Of a stretch of DNA of 64,000 bases, positions 33,801 to 46,168 are shown piece by piece. Origin of the DNA: Cristatella mucedo (Eukaryota; Bryozoa; Phylactolaemata; Cristatellidae); NCBI GenBank assembly GCA_009760855.2, contig WPIO01000008.1, forward strand, positions 5,649,501-5,713,500. Reading direction: 5' to 3'. The translations under genes were made by a program, and so were the position numbers. Under the pieces are notes generated by a model, which saw nothing but the letters and a program-made list of their open reading frames with translations, ran no database searches and had not been told where the DNA came from. The first letter of the stretch is position 1, and every line of letters begins with the position of its first letter.

Positions 33801-35394
33801 TCGGCTATCCTGAATGTCGAAGCAGAAGGCTGAGTCAGTTCGGCTCTGCACGCAGCATTCGCCATTTTTCATAGCCGTCGCCCTAGCCAGGCTGACTGGC
33901 GAGTCCTATCGCGACCGTTCGGCCCATCGGTCGTCCACAGATGCACATTTACGAGCTCGGTCCGTCTTCTCGGTGGCCGACTCGGCCGAGCCACAAACTC
34001 TTCTCGCCGAACTTTGCCGTCCCTTTTGCTCTCCCAGCAGCCATCGCGAGTCCAGTTTAATCGGCCAGACGAGAGAGACGGGGCTCTCGATTCTGCTACA
34101 AGCGGCAGCAGGTGCAGTGGCAAGAGCGACCGACCGCAGAGAGGCGACGAGCAGCAGTCTACTCTGCAGCTCCTCCCCCTCAGCACCTCCGTCCGGCCCC
34201 GTGGACACTCCTCCACGGCGCCTTCAGCGTCTGCTGTGTACCGAATGCCCGACAAGATGGAGAGCTCGCACGCGAGTGCGTAGCTGCTTCCGTTGCCTTC
34301 TGTCTTGCTGCAGTGTCCATCCAAACCGTCCGATCACCGGAGGCTTTTCTCATGCCGTGTCGACCGTGCCAGCTCGTGACCGCCGAGACATCGGGTCAAC
34401 GCGTCGCATGAAGTAAGGCAGCAGCGATCGTAAACGCTGCTCCTTAGCACGACCGAATAGATTTTCCAGTGCTAAGTTTGTCCTATTGTAAAAGTCAGCA
34501 CCCCCAAGCAAACTAAAGGACCACCACCAACCAAGTTAGAATATAGCAATCTGTCAGGGCGATGAAGTAACGTGACATGGTGGAAATATAAAGCACCACA
34601 CCTTTCAAACTTTAACTGAATAAGTTAGCCACGTGCATCCTTGCGAGAGCAGCTTGGTGGCTCTAGATCAAATGGCTGATGCAAGCATTAGGTCAACATA
34701 ATCCTGCAAAGCCCAAGGCCGCTGGTCTGACTCAAACTTAGCCAAATACTTAGTCACAGCAGTGTCATCCGTCTTGCTGCCGACGGGTCTTTTATGACAA
34801 AGGATCAGCTGCTACCCTTACGCGAGGCTGGTAATGACGCGTACCTATTTAACCATCCTCTTAATTCCGCCTCTTTGTTTCGTGAGACGGTGACTGTTTG
34901 CTAAGGAACGTGAATCAAAAGTCACATCGGCTTTGAGGTTGCAATTAAAAACTCAGCCGCGAAGCACCAGTTTAGTCTTAATGGCTTTGAGAAATTACAA
35001 ACGGAAGTGCATGCATGCTTATGTGCACGCACCGGCTGACAACTAATTGGTGAAAGATTATGCAGTGCAGACCACGAGTCGAACACGGGACCACGGTGCC
35101 CAAAATTCATTAACCTTATTATTAGGTCCCGCATGCTGTTCGGAAGGTCGCTATACCATTATCGTATCGCCAGCTCGGGGAGCGAGCGAGCGCGAACACA
35201 CGCAAAGAAAATGGCTAACGGTACTTCGAGAGCTTTTCCAGATGTCTTTGCTGCTTTTTCTTGTCAGCTCCGATTAGGCCGCGGTGTTCGTCTTCAACCA
35301 TCAGGGTCGCGGGCTCGAACCTTGAAACCACTGAAGCCTCAAAATCGCTCGAAATTCGACTTCAAGCCATTCGCAGTACCGTCGAAGCAGTCTT
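33801..35394. other. No gene recognised
   Basis: Between the FOXRED2-like 3' end and LINE sequence. GC-rich overlapping ORFs (33814-34416 on both strands) show no known domain. A gtcgcgggctcgaacc segment near 35307 could be a decayed SINE B box. Confidence 0.4.
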
Positions 35395-35492
35395 TCGAAT
35401 CTACTGCAGCAAATGTAGAGCACCTAGAAAGAGATTAAGTTCTCTGAGGGCGCTTTATCAAGTGCATTATTATTATTATTATTATTATTTCA
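35395..35492 (+). mobile_element. LINE family A tail
   Basis: gcaaatgtagagcacctaga, agagattaagttctctgagg and an ATT repeat, directly upstream of the LINE copy at 35493. Confidence 0.6.
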
Positions 35493-38265
35493 CCCGACAA
35501 CAAGCTACCGATGATAGCAATAGTCTGTCGCCCACCAAGTACCAAGTTCTCTGTCTCAGATTTCTGATCTCATATCGATTCTGTGTGCAAGAAATCGATC
35601 CTTCCTCACTATGGGCGATTCAGCATTCACTTTGAAAAATAATCTGACGCCTTAAGCACTGAATTTTGTGCATTGGCTGACACACTGTCTCTTATGGCTC
35701 ATGTGCATGGCCCTGCTCACATCAAAGGTCACACAGTCGACCAAATTTTCTCATACAACTGCACTTTGCCATCCCCAATTATTACCAAATCCTGCTTATC
35801 TGACCACATGCAGATCTCATTCAGTCTACAATGTGTGCCCTCCTCCTCCTCCTCAAAAAATCACCCGTGAATCGCGAAACTTCAAGACATTGGATATCGA
35901 TACTGTCCGTGCGAGAATATCTGCCTCGAATTTGCTGCTCAGCCCCCCTTCAGAGCTAGTATTTTAGATAGATTGTTAGAACACCACACTAGCAGACACG
36001 ATCGACAAGTTTGAACCTCTTACTAAGCGCACTGTGCGCCCTCGCCCAGATGGCCTATGGTTTACCACAGACATTAAACTAGCTAGGTCTACTAAGCGAA
36101 AGCTTGAAAAAGCACGCAAAAGACCTGGACTGACTGTCCATCAACATGCATACAAGGACTACTGTAGGTCGTACCAATCGATCCTAGCAAAGGCCAAGTC
36201 CAGTTTCTTTAAAAATATTGTTGAATCACGTATGCACAATCCAAAAATGCTGATGTCGACGATCAACCATCTCCTCAACCGCTCCCAGGTTAGCTCCTTA
36301 CCTAATGATCCCTGTGATGATCTAGCTGATCGCTTCTCTAGCTTCTTTGTATAGAAGATAGACAAGATCAGAGAGTCCATCCCTAAGATATTAGCATCCC
36401 CCCATGGAATCGTGTCCCTCAATTGCATGCAGCACTGCAATGTCTAAATTCTAGATCACTAGTGACCTCGTCCTGAAGTTCATATCCCAATCAAAGAGGA
36501 CAACTAGTCCTCTGAACCCTATTCCCACTGTCCTGCTTCTACAGTGCATTGATCTGCTGCTGCCATGTATAACTAACATCATTAATATGTCATTAGCCTC
36601 AGGTCATGTCCCAGCACCTCTCAAAAAGGCTGTAGTCAGGCCACTACTCAAGAAAGCAACACCAGACCAAGAGAGCTTGAGCAACTGCCGCCCAGTCTCC
36701 CTTCTACCGTTCCTTTCAAAGACACTGGAACAGATCGTGGCCAACCAGCTGAACTCATATATTGAAACTTCCAACCTTGCTAGTAAGTTCCAGTCTTGTT
36801 TTAGAGCTTATCACTCCACAAAGTTAGCATCGCTTCTTGTGTACAGCGACTAAATTAGAAATACAGACATGAGTAGAGTGTCTCTGCTTGATTTGCTCGA
36901 TCTTTCGGCAGCTTATGATGCTATCGATCACCAAGTCCTCCTTGAGTGCCTCTCATCTGGCTTGGGCATCACTGGCACTGCATTGCCATGGTCAGGTCCT
37001 AGCTCAGTGAGAGATTCCAGCGTATTGATGTGAATGGACAAAGATCATCCGAAGTACCTCTAAAATATGGGGTACCTCAGGGCTCCGTGCTTGGTCCCAT
37101 TCTTTTCATGGTTTATACTCTTCCTCTTGCCGATGTGATTGCCAAGCACAGTCTAGGCTTTGATTTCTACATGGATGACACTCAGTTGTACCTTTGCTTC
37201 GATCTCTTCTAGCTCTCTAGCAAGTCGAATTATCCCAACTCCCTTGCTGCATGCATCGATGACATCCATACATTAATGGCAGAATATTTTCTTAACTTGA
37301 ATGATGATGAAACCGACTTACTAGTTATGGGCAAACCAAGTGTGATTCAGAAATTTGTAAGGTTAACGCTCACAATCGGCTCTGGCAGCATATCTCCTGT
37401 TGAATATGCATGATATCTAGGTGCCATGTTCCAAAGTGAGCTTTGTTAGACGACCACATCAGCTCCACAATCAAGTCTGTCTACTTTCAGCTACATAACA
37501 TTGTTAAAATTCGGGCTTGTTTGGACAGGGATACTACATCTCAGTTGGTCCATGCATTTGTGACATCTCTTCTTGACTTCTGTAACTCGCTGCTTTCTGG
37601 TCGACCAGCCTGTGCAATCAAGCGCTTAAAGCTGCTGCAAAACTCTACAGCTAGGCTTGTCTGTCGTGAGCGTCGCAGTTGCAACATCACACCACTTTTC
37701 CCCGACCTGTACTCGCTACCAGTCAAGCAACGGATCGACTTCAAGGTTTTGTTGCTCTATTTTAGGTCCTTTCATTCTTTGGCTCTAACTTGTCTCTCAG
37801 ATCTACTGCCCCACTAGTCGAAGCATCTTACCACCCGCTTTTCAGAATTAGGAGTTTACCAATACCTCGTACAAACCTCAAATCCTTTGGAGACCGTGCT
37901 TTTAGTTCGTATGCTCCCAAAGCTTGGAACTCACTCCTGAATTCCGTTACGACATCCCCTGAGTTGACCACATTTAAAAAGAAATTATAAACTCACCTAT
38001 TTATCACAGCAGTTAGTGGGTCCCTGTGATTCGTCCTTTATGTGGGTATGCTTGCTGACTCTGTGCATGCTGCCACTAACCACAATTGCATGCTGACCCT
38101 GTGCATGTCACCCCAAACCACGTTATTCTTGTTGTTTATTGAACATGCTACTACTAACCATTCAATCATGCTTCCTGTGTGGCAAATATTAAGTGCCTAG
38201 AAAGAGATTGAGTTCTCTGAGAGCGCTTTATCAAGCGTATTATTATTAGTATTATTAACCTCGAA
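35493..38265 (+). mobile_element. LINE family A long degenerate copy
   Basis: Runs from the endonuclease C-terminal part (aacaagctaccg, matching copy 2) through RT to the ATT tail. Stops and frameshifts split it; one in-frame stop replaces the glutamine of the FFVQKIDKI block near 36352. The active site reads YMDD. Pieces: 36034-36354, 36587-36853, 37030-37212 and 37443-37990. Confidence 0.84.
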
Positions 38266-38423
38266 CCCTTCGGAATACATAAAGCATCTCTATAGAGACT
38301 AGCCAAATGTGTATGCAGGAGAGAAGAAGTATTTGTATTCGCTTTCGGGACCCTGAACTCGTTTCACGACGCCTGCTGCTACGGAGTCCGTGCTTTCTTT
38401 GCTGCATGGAATCTTGAAAGCGC

Positions 38424-38523
38424 ACGTACCGTGCTATGGCCGTCGTACCGTGCTATCGTCTTACGTCAATGGCCGTCGTACCGTGCTATCGTCTTACGTC
38501 TATGGCCGCACCGTGCTATCGTC
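38424..38523. repeat. Minisatellite with gccgtcgtaccgtgctat core
   Basis: Three imperfect units of about 30-42 bases, each with accgtgctatcgtc and atggccg. Confidence 0.85.
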
Positions 38524-38746
38524 CTTCAATTTAGCTGCAGAAAAATCCCAGAGAGATTGATGCTTGCTACTGGATGCCAACTTCGTGACACGCGGCGAGC
38601 TGTCTCGAGGGACCTGCCTCAAGTGTGCGTGTGCCACAACGGCTCAGACCGATCAGATTTCGCCCGGCCCTCCTCTTTGGCCGTCTGCACTCGTTTCTGC
38701 CCCCTTCGGCAGCTTTTGCGAAGCAGCCCCTGAGCGGCGCCCGTGT

Positions 38747-38830
38747 CAAGCCAGTAACCTAGCCCAGCGATTAAGCGCCAGCCTCTGGTTCGCGAGGTCT
38801 CGGGTTCAATCCACCGCCCTACGCGGCTTC
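38747..38830 (+). mobile_element. tRNA-like SINE fragment (uncertain)
   Basis: tagcccagcgattaagcgcc (A-box-like) and tctcgggttcaatccaccg (B-box-like) occur at tRNA spacing. It does not fold convincingly as a full cloverleaf, and no related copy was seen here. Confidence 0.35.
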
Positions 38831-38984
38831 GTAGCCCGCCCAAGGTCAGCTGTCTTTCGATGGCTGGCCAGTGTTCGTTTCAGGTCCACTGCAGTCGACC
38901 TTCGGACCGCCGTTGGCTTCCCTCCCAGCTCCAATTCCACCCCCTAAGCACGACTTCTTGGCGGGCGACGAGGCGACCGCTGCA

Positions 38985-39095
38985 GCAGAGTGCACCGTCG
39001 GGCGCACTTGCTGGCCAGTAAAGCTAGCAACTACCGCAGTGCACCGTCGGCGCAGTGCCGTGCACTCGCTGGACAGCAAAGCTAGCTAGCCACTA
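38985..39095. repeat. Imperfect tandem duplication
   Basis: cagtgcaccgtcgg and the cagtaaagctagcaact-like segment occur two to three times. Confidence 0.7.
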
Positions 39096-40584
39096 TCGCA
39101 CAATTGCACTCGGGGCGATTTGAGGTCGACCAGGTGGTTCGTAACCCCCTCTGGTCTGTCAATGCGACGTCTGAGCAACGATTGAGCCCAGGCGGTGTCT
39201 GGGCGAAAGCTCGAGTGGACCCACCGCATTGACGTGAGCGATCAAAGGTCAACTAGATTTGGCAGGTGAGCAGTGATGGTAGCCGTCGTAGCCGTCTTCG
39301 GCGAACTCCTTGGCCGTTTTTCGGGCCTGACGAGTGGAGTGCACGGTAAGCGGCGGATCGATGGCTGACGAAGTCTCTCACCCTTTAGCCGACATTGTTC
39401 AATCGCTGTTGTCTAGAAAAGTCTATGAAGAGATATTCAAACTAGGAGTGGGTGCGATGTATTGGAAACGATCTGCTGGTACAGCATTTCGCCTAGAAAT
39501 AAAAAGAGGGAGAGGCGGTGCCATGCGGAAAAATCTTCACTTATGAGTGGAAGACCCCAAACATCTTTCACAGACGTCTACGGCCAGCAAACTGGATACA
39601 ACAGTTTTAGCAGTTGGACAAACAGTAACTATTTTGAAGCCACCCGAACAGCCCTCGGAGAGTTTTGAGGGGTGTGGGCAGCCGGAGTCGGGACGGAGGT
39701 TAACTAATGGGGTGCTTCGGTATGTGGCAGCAGATGTTTAGCCTAAACCGGAGCCAGAACCCGCGTGACCAGCCGCCGGCCGGCCCGTGCAGCGAGCGAG
39801 GCCGCTCCCGTTGGCTGGGTCCTCGCCGATAGATTAAAACTCCGTCTAGATTCCAGAGTTTTATTTTGCCAACAATCGCGTAACTTTTCGAAGAAAAGAT
39901 CGGTCTGCCGATCGATCAGGGGAGTGTGCCGACGAATCGGATCAGCTCGTTGTCGGCCACCAGCTGCGATGGAGGCCGACTTCTCCGGCTCGGGCTAGGC
40001 GCTAGCCGCCGAGAAGCTTGGAGCGTTCCCATGCTCGCCTGCTCGTTCTAGAGCATTCCCTTAAGTTAATGTCCTGGTCATGTATGTAAAGGGTTGCTAG
40101 CTTTCTGGCTCAGGTTTGTATGTACATTTTGCATTGTTTTTGAGTAAAACCTTTTCTCAAAAGGCCACAGTGGAAGATGGCAGCTCAAAGGGAAATCGAG
40201 TGGCCAATCCAGACAGTACACGCGCGAAGTTTAACAGACCTGCCTGAAGCAATCCTTACGTTACTAATCTCTGACCTGCGTAACGGCGAGAGGCTATTTC
40301 CGTGTCATCGACTACATTCCGTTCCAGATGCCCGCCAGCTTTGTGGACGCCAGACGGATCTTTCTAATCTATTGTTTACGACCCGATTGTCAGGGCGAAC
40401 TGAAAAAGCCGTACCGACTTATGTCAGGAGGATTGGCATGCATGGACATGCGGCAACAAGATTAGACCACTCCAATCGGATCTGTTCGAAAGTACCGCCT
40501 GCTGTGACGTCGGCATTGCACGACGACTGGTCGCCTCTCGAGCTGACTCTCTAGGATAGGAGCACGTAATGATAGTTACCATTA

Positions 40585-40690
40585 ATAATTTGGTCATACT
40601 TTCTCTACAGCATATTTAAAAAAGTGCCTAGAATGAGATTCAGTTCTTTGATGGCGATATATAAATGTATTATTATCTTTATTATGTGTG
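40585..40690 (+). mobile_element. LINE tail fragment, diverged
   Basis: cagcatatttaaaaaagtgc then tagaatgagattcagttc and gcgatatataaatgtattatt. Same variant as at 28105. Confidence 0.5.
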
Positions 40691-41490
40691 CAATGACTGT
40701 CTTATTAGCATAGCCCTGATAATGCGAGAAATATAAACAACCTCACACTGCTTAGGCTTCCCTAAAGGTAACTTCTCGACTCATGTGCGATTTGGACTTC
40801 GAGGTTTAAAACGTAATTAGCAGTTCTTGAATACTTGGCCGCTATAGCAGTGAATATGCCTGGCCTTGGAGTGATACCGCACCAAGCTTGCCCACACTTT
40901 TAAGCAGAAGCCTTTACACAGCAGTCTGACAACTATAACTCAAAACGTCCGGTTGGCAGCACCGGCTCTGCCAAACAAAGGATTTTCCATGACTATATAA
41001 CCAGCTATGACTGTCACCACGGCACTTCTCTCCAGGCTGCCAAGGATGTTCTCAGTGGAGCTAGCGAGTAGCTTGTTGTCAGGTATCAGCGGTTCCATTA
41101 TAGGTAAGTTCAAAATATCTAGCGACCAGAGGCTGCTTGTCGTGAGACGGAGCTCCGAAAAAAGAAGAATTTCGTCTCGATCGGGGACCGGTCACAAACC
41201 CTCTGGGTTACTGGTCTAGTGCTATAACCTGTAGTAGTACTGTAGTAATCCTATAGTTTCGACCGATACTTCTTTTCCCCCAGTAGTATTCAACGTGGGG
41301 ATACAATCCTTCGGTTTGTAGCTATCAATTGCATGCTCGAGCAAATGTTGAGAGTGGACGAATTCGTACATTTATAATAGCAAATTTTGTGCTATGCCAC
41401 AACTAGACCTGAAGTCGTCGGCGACCAGAAAGCGTATCTGTTGTACATTTTGCCTGGCTCCACGAAAGCCAGAAAAATCTCCACGGGCGC

Positions 41491-41921
41491 TACGAAGACA
41501 CGAGCGATGGAGCTTATAGCTCGAGTTATATCCACGAAGCCTCGATCGATGGAGCTTATAGCTCGAGTTATATCTGCGAAGCCACGGCGATGGAGCTCAT
41601 AGCTCGAGTTACATCTACGAAGCCACGGCGATGGAGCGTATACCTCGAGTTATATCTACGAAGCCACGGCGATGGAGCGTATAGCTCGAGTTGTACCTAC
41701 GAAGCTACGAGCGATGGAGCTTATAGCTCGAGTTATATCTACGAAGCCACAGTGATGGAGCCTACTCGAGTTATATCTACGAAGCCACGAGCGATGGAGC
41801 TTATAGCTCGAGTTATATCTACGAAGCCACGAGCGATGGAGCCTGCTCGAGTTACATCTACGAAGCCACAGCGATGGAGCTTATAGCTCGAGCTACATCT
41901 ACGAAGCCACAGCGATGGAGT
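41491..41921. repeat. 41-bp minisatellite, eleven units
   Basis: gatggag recurs at 41506, 41548, 41589, 41630, 41671, 41713, 41754, 41793, 41835, 41873 and 41914, a spacing of 38-42. Each unit holds ctcgag and tacgaagcc. Two units lack ttatag (the 38-39 base spacings). The unit is not a multiple of three, so the ORF across it is incidental. Confidence 0.95.
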
Positions 41922-42768
41922 CTTATTATTATTATTATTACCAGGCCATGGGGCCCCAAGGTCAGATTGACGAATTTATGCTATCGAGATTGAATAAGTA
42001 GTCTGAAGCGCGTAGCCAGGTCTCTGCTCAGATGAGTGAGAAAAGTAAGACAGTGGAGCCGGGCAAAAGCGGTGGTTAACCTAGTTGGAACTTGAGCGGT
42101 AGCGGGATACGTGACAACAGACCCAGTTCGTCGGCTGGTAACCCCAACTGCAACACGGGAATCGCTTCATTTCCTGAGTCTGGTTAGGAGTAATGGTATC
42201 AAAACGTAAACTATGAAGCATGTTATTGCGTCCTATTCCCACTGTCCTGCTCCTACATTGCATTGATCTGCTGCTGCCATGCATAGCTAACATCATTAAT
42301 ATGTCATTAGCCCCAGGTCATGTCCCAGCACCTTTCAAAAAAGCTGTAGTCAGGCCACTTCTCAAGAAAGCGACACTAGACCAAGAGAACTTGAGCAACT
42401 ACTGCCCAGTCTCCCTACTACCATTTCTATCAAAGACACTGGAACGGGTCGTGGCGGACCAGCTGAACTCATATATCGAAACCTCACACTTTGGTAGTAA
42501 GTTCCAGTCTGACTTTAGAGCTAATCACTCCACAGAGTCAGAATTGCTTAGGGTGTACACTGACCTACTTAGGAATGCAGACATGGTTGGAGTGTCTCTG
42601 CTTGTTTTGCTTGATCTTTCGGCAGCTTTTGATACTATTGATCACAAAGTTCTTCGTGAGCGCCTCTCAATTCGCCTGGGCATCACTGGCACTGCTCTGC
42701 AATGGTCCAGGCCCTATCTCAGTGGGAGGCTCCAGAGTATTTACGTGAATGGACAAAGATCAGCTGAG

Positions 42769-43388
42769 GCAGCTAGGCTTGTCGGTCGTGAGCGTCGCAG
42801 TTACCACATTACTCCACTTCTCGCCGACCTGCACTGGCTACCAGTCAAGCAACGGATTGACTTCAAGGTTTTGTCGCTCACTTTTAGGTCCCTTCATTCT
42901 ATGGCTCCAGCCTATCTCTCCGACATACTCCCCCATCAGGCCAAGCATCGTACCACCCGCTTTTCGGAATCCAACAGTCTACAAATACCTCGTACAAGCC
43001 TTAAATCCTTTGGAGACCGTGCATTGAGTTCGTATGCTCCCAAAGCCTTGAACTCCCTCCCGACCTGCGTCAGAACATCCCCTGACCTGACCACATTTAA
43101 AAGGAACTTAAAACACACCTATTTAGGACAGCATTTAGTGGGTCCCTGTGATTCTTATTTCACGTGCTTATGCGTGCTGACACTGTGCATGCTGCCACTA
43201 ACCACATTTGCATGCTGACCCCGTGCATGTCACCCCTAACCATGTTATTCATTTTGTTTGTTTTTCAAGCATGATTTTACTTACCATTCAATTGCATTTC
43301 CCTTTGCAGCAAATGTAAAGCGCCTAGAAAGAGATTAAGTTCTCTGAGGGCGCTTTATCAAGTACATTATTATTATTATTATTATTAG
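42769..43388 (+). mobile_element. 5'-truncated LINE family A copy inserted into another LINE
   Basis: Begins AARLVGRERRS in the C-terminal RT region and ends in the family tail (gcgcctagaaagagattaag) plus (ATT)n at 43364-43387. The target is the RT gene of the older copy. Only about 3-4 bases (agg) are duplicated at the edges. Confidence 0.78.
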
Positions 43389-44108
43389 GTACCTGTGAAA
43401 TATGGGGTAACTAAGGGCTCCGCTCTAGGTCCGGTTATTTTCACGGTTTATACTATCTCTCTCTCTCTCTCTCTCTCTTGGTGATGTGATCGCGAAGCAC
43501 AATCTAAGCTTTCACTTCTATTCGGAAGACAGTCAGTTGTACCTTTGCTTTGATCCCTCCCTGCCTTCGAGCACCTCGAATTCTCTCAACTCACTTGCTG
43601 CATGTATTGATGACATCCGCAATTGGATGGCAGCAAATTTTCTAAAACTAAACGATGATAAAACTAACTTATTAGTTATGGGCAAACCCAGCGTGATTCA
43701 GAAATTGGAAAGGCTGACGCTCAAACTTGGCTCTGCCAGCATATCTCCTGTTGAATCAGCTCAAAATCAAGGTGTCATGTTCCAAAGTGACCTCTCGTTA
43801 GACGACCACATCAGCTACACAATCAAGTCTGCCTACTTTTAGCTACATAACATTGCTAAAATTTGGGCTTGTTTAGATAGGGATACCACGTCAAATTTAG
43901 TTCATGCATTTGTAACATACCGTCTTGACTTCTGCAACTCACTGCTTACTGGCCCACCAGCATGTGCAATCAGGCTATTGCAGCTGGTGCGAAACTCCGA
44001 ACCTAGGCTTGTCTGTCGTGAGCGTCGCAGTTGCTACATCCCACCACTTCTCGCCGACCTGCTCTGGCTACCAGTCAAACAACGGATGGACTTCAAGGTT
44101 TCGTCGCC

Positions 44109-44260
44109 GAGCTGGTTTGGTCTAGCGGTTAAGGTGCTCGCTCCGACCAAGGTCTGACTGAGGTCGTGGGCTCGAGCCCCGAGGCATATGTGAAGCGCCT
44201 GAATAGAGATTAAGTTCTCTTGGGGCGCTATATAAATAAATTATATTATTATATTATTAT
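44109..44260 (+). mobile_element. SINE-I copy 3, inserted in LINE family A
   Basis: tRNA-like head with A-box-like tggtctagcggttaagg and B-box-like gtcgtgggctcgagcccc, then the tail tgaagcgcctgaatagagat and an ATT repeat. Both edges carry the LINE motif ttYgtcgcY, an imperfect target duplication. Confidence 0.85.
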
Positions 44261-44775
44261 TGTCGCTTACTTTTAAGTCAATTCATTCTTTGGCCCCAGC
44301 CTATCTCTCAGATATACTCCCCATCAGGCCACGCATCGTTCCACCTGCTTTTCGGAATCAAGCGTTCTACAAATACCTCCAATCCTCAAATCCTTTGGAG
44401 ACCGTGCATTTAGTTCGTATGCTCCCGAAGCCTGGAACTCACTCCCGACTTGCGTCAGAACATCCCCTGACTTGACCACATTTAAAAAGAACTTAAAAAC
44501 ACATCTATTTAGGACAGCATTTAGAGGGTCCCTGTGATTCTTCCTTCATGTGCTTATGAGCGCTGACACTGTGTGTGCTGCCACTAACCACACTTGCTTG
44601 CTGACCCTGCGTGTGTCAGCCCTAACCATGTTATTCATGTTGTTTGTTTATCAAGCATGATCTTACCCACCATTCAATTGCGTTTTCCTTTGGAGAAAAT
44701 GTAAAACGCATAGAAAGAGATCGAGTTCTCTGAGGGCGCTTTATCGAGTGCATTATTATTATTATTATTATTATT

Positions 44776-45224
44776 ATTATACGCAGGGCTGCATCCAAAA
44801 TGCTGTGATGTCACCTACCGCACAGCAAGATGCAGTGGCTGATGAAGGTTTTGGGGGCGGCCCGAACAATGGGCCGACGTCGTGCGCTGGCTATTCATCC
44901 CGCCCTTCTGGCTTGCCACTATTTTCAATCGGTTGTGGGCCCGCTGCGTCGCACCTAGTACCATAGACACGGTATATAGGCCGGCAGCCCTACGACACAC
45001 AGACACACGCTCTGTGGAGCTACTGCTTAGCGCCCTGTTCTTTATTAAAACTGACTTATTTCAAATGTGTATTCCCTAGCGGAATTTCTCCCTAAGAACA
45101 CAACACAATTATTTCCACATGAAAGAAGTTATCAGGGCAAGCTGATACGGCTTGCCCGGTTGCTACGAATCCACATATAGTCTCGCGTTAATAGCATTTC
45201 AACAGGTCCATTAGCGAGGCGCAA
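44776..45224. other. Unexplained segment with TATA-like and ATTAAA motifs
   Basis: Carries gacacggtatataggcc near 44970 and attaaaact near 45046 about 75 bases later. It could be a solo LTR-like remnant or chance. No ORF recognised. Confidence 0.3.
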
Positions 45225-45370
45225 ATAATAAAATAGTAATTTGAACATCACCCTAAGAGAACTAAATCTCTTCCGAGGTACTTTTGCATACGATGGAAAT
45301 GAAGCATTTCAATAGGTTAGTGACAACTTGCACAGTGACAGCTCGCATAAGCGCACACAGAACATTCGTA
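45225..45370 (-). mobile_element. LINE family A 3' end, degenerate
   Basis: AAT-rich start, then caccctaagagaactaaatc and ttccgaggtacttttgc, then gcataagcgcacacag. Just upstream of the PNPLA gene. Confidence 0.55.
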
Positions 45371-45816
45371 TGGAAAGAACAAAGGCTGCGAGAGGTACAG
45401 GTAATGAACGAACGCGTACTGTGAAATTATGCGCTCAGAAATACGGTTTTGGTAACAATGCTGCAATGCTGACTGTAAAAAAATTCACGTTCGGGGCACT
45501 TCCGGGTGGGTACCGCTCGCCGCCTCTCGCTCGCGCTAGCGAGCCGCGAGGGAAGACCAGCCCAACTCACTAGCCAACGCATACCTAGCATTCATACTAA
45601 GGCCAGTCTGAGTGCAATTCATACAGTTTCCACCTCTCATACGGTATCCGTCAAGCCTCGGGTGCATAGTTACAATGAACGGGCCAAACCAGATCGTAAC
45701 GAAAACAGCTCCACGGCCGGGCAAAGGCCAGCCACTGAACATCACGCCTCCGGCGGCAAAGTGCGATTCACTCTCACCCTTGCGACCCTAACGTCAACAG
45801 GAAGTGCCGACTAGCG

Positions 45817-45831
45817 ATGGCCGCCCTCACC
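45817..45831 (+). CDS. Possible initiator exon of the PNPLA6/7 gene (tentative)
   Basis: ATGGCCGCCCTCACC in a good context (gcgATGg) would splice in phase 0 to 46075, giving a start MAALT before the membrane segment. Its donor (ACC|GTCAGC) is weak. ETS-like motifs (acttccgg near 45499, caggaagtg near 45799) upstream are typical of TATA-less promoters. Chosen because the membrane frame meets an in-frame stop just upstream of 46075, so another exon is needed. Confidence 0.25.
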
Positions 45832-46074
45832 GTCAGCGGACCCAGCTGAGGATTCCGCCCGCTTCTTTCCATTTTATAGAATGTTTAGCCAAAACCTCGT
45901 AGACATATCGCATTATTTATATGACCTCTTTTGGACGCAGGTGAGCTGATTTCACTATGTGCGTGCGCTGCCAGCTCAGCGTCCCCCGGCCGCCTGCGCC
46001 TCTGCAGCATCGCCGCCGGCATTCGTTGCGCTGGTTGTTACGCCGAAGAAGCTAAAAAGTGTTTTTTATTTTAG

Positions 46075-46168
46075 AACCATGGGGTCGGTGTCGGACTCGT
46101 GGCGTTTTTGCTCTTCCTCACCGTGCTCGTCTCCTGGAAGATGTACAGCAATAGGAGAAGACTGGAAG
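46075..46168 (+). CDS. PNPLA6/7: PNPLA6/7 exon with N-terminal transmembrane segment
   Basis: Acceptor gttttttattttag ends at 46074. The frame encodes [18 protein letters not shown] followed by KMYSNRRRL, a hydrophobic helix then basic residues, as expected for the ER anchor. Donor GAAG|GTGGGG, phase 1. The ATG at 46079 is in another frame and would not encode the helix. Confidence 0.75.

Larger units (their letters stand above)
38266..42221. other. Intergenic stretch, mostly unexplained
   Basis: Contains minisatellites, a SINE-like fragment and a LINE tail (listed separately). ORFs 39334-39546, 39547-39741 and 40177-40554 have no domain I recognise; 40177-40554 (125 codons) is the longest. 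A retroelement origin for 39.3-40.0 kb is possible but unproven. Confidence 0.4.
42222..44775 (+). mobile_element. LINE family A copy split by two later insertions
   Basis: The outer element is 42222-42768, 43389-44108 and 44261-44775. The first piece ends in NGQRSAE and the second resumes VKYGV, the adjoining codons of the intact RT, so the pieces form one older insertion. A LINE fragment (42769-43388) and a SINE (44109-44260) interrupt it. The RT active site reads YSED. Confidence 0.82.

Noticed and set aside
41491-41921. CRISPR-like regular array
   Set aside because: Units are contiguous with no unique spacers, in an animal genome. It is a minisatellite.
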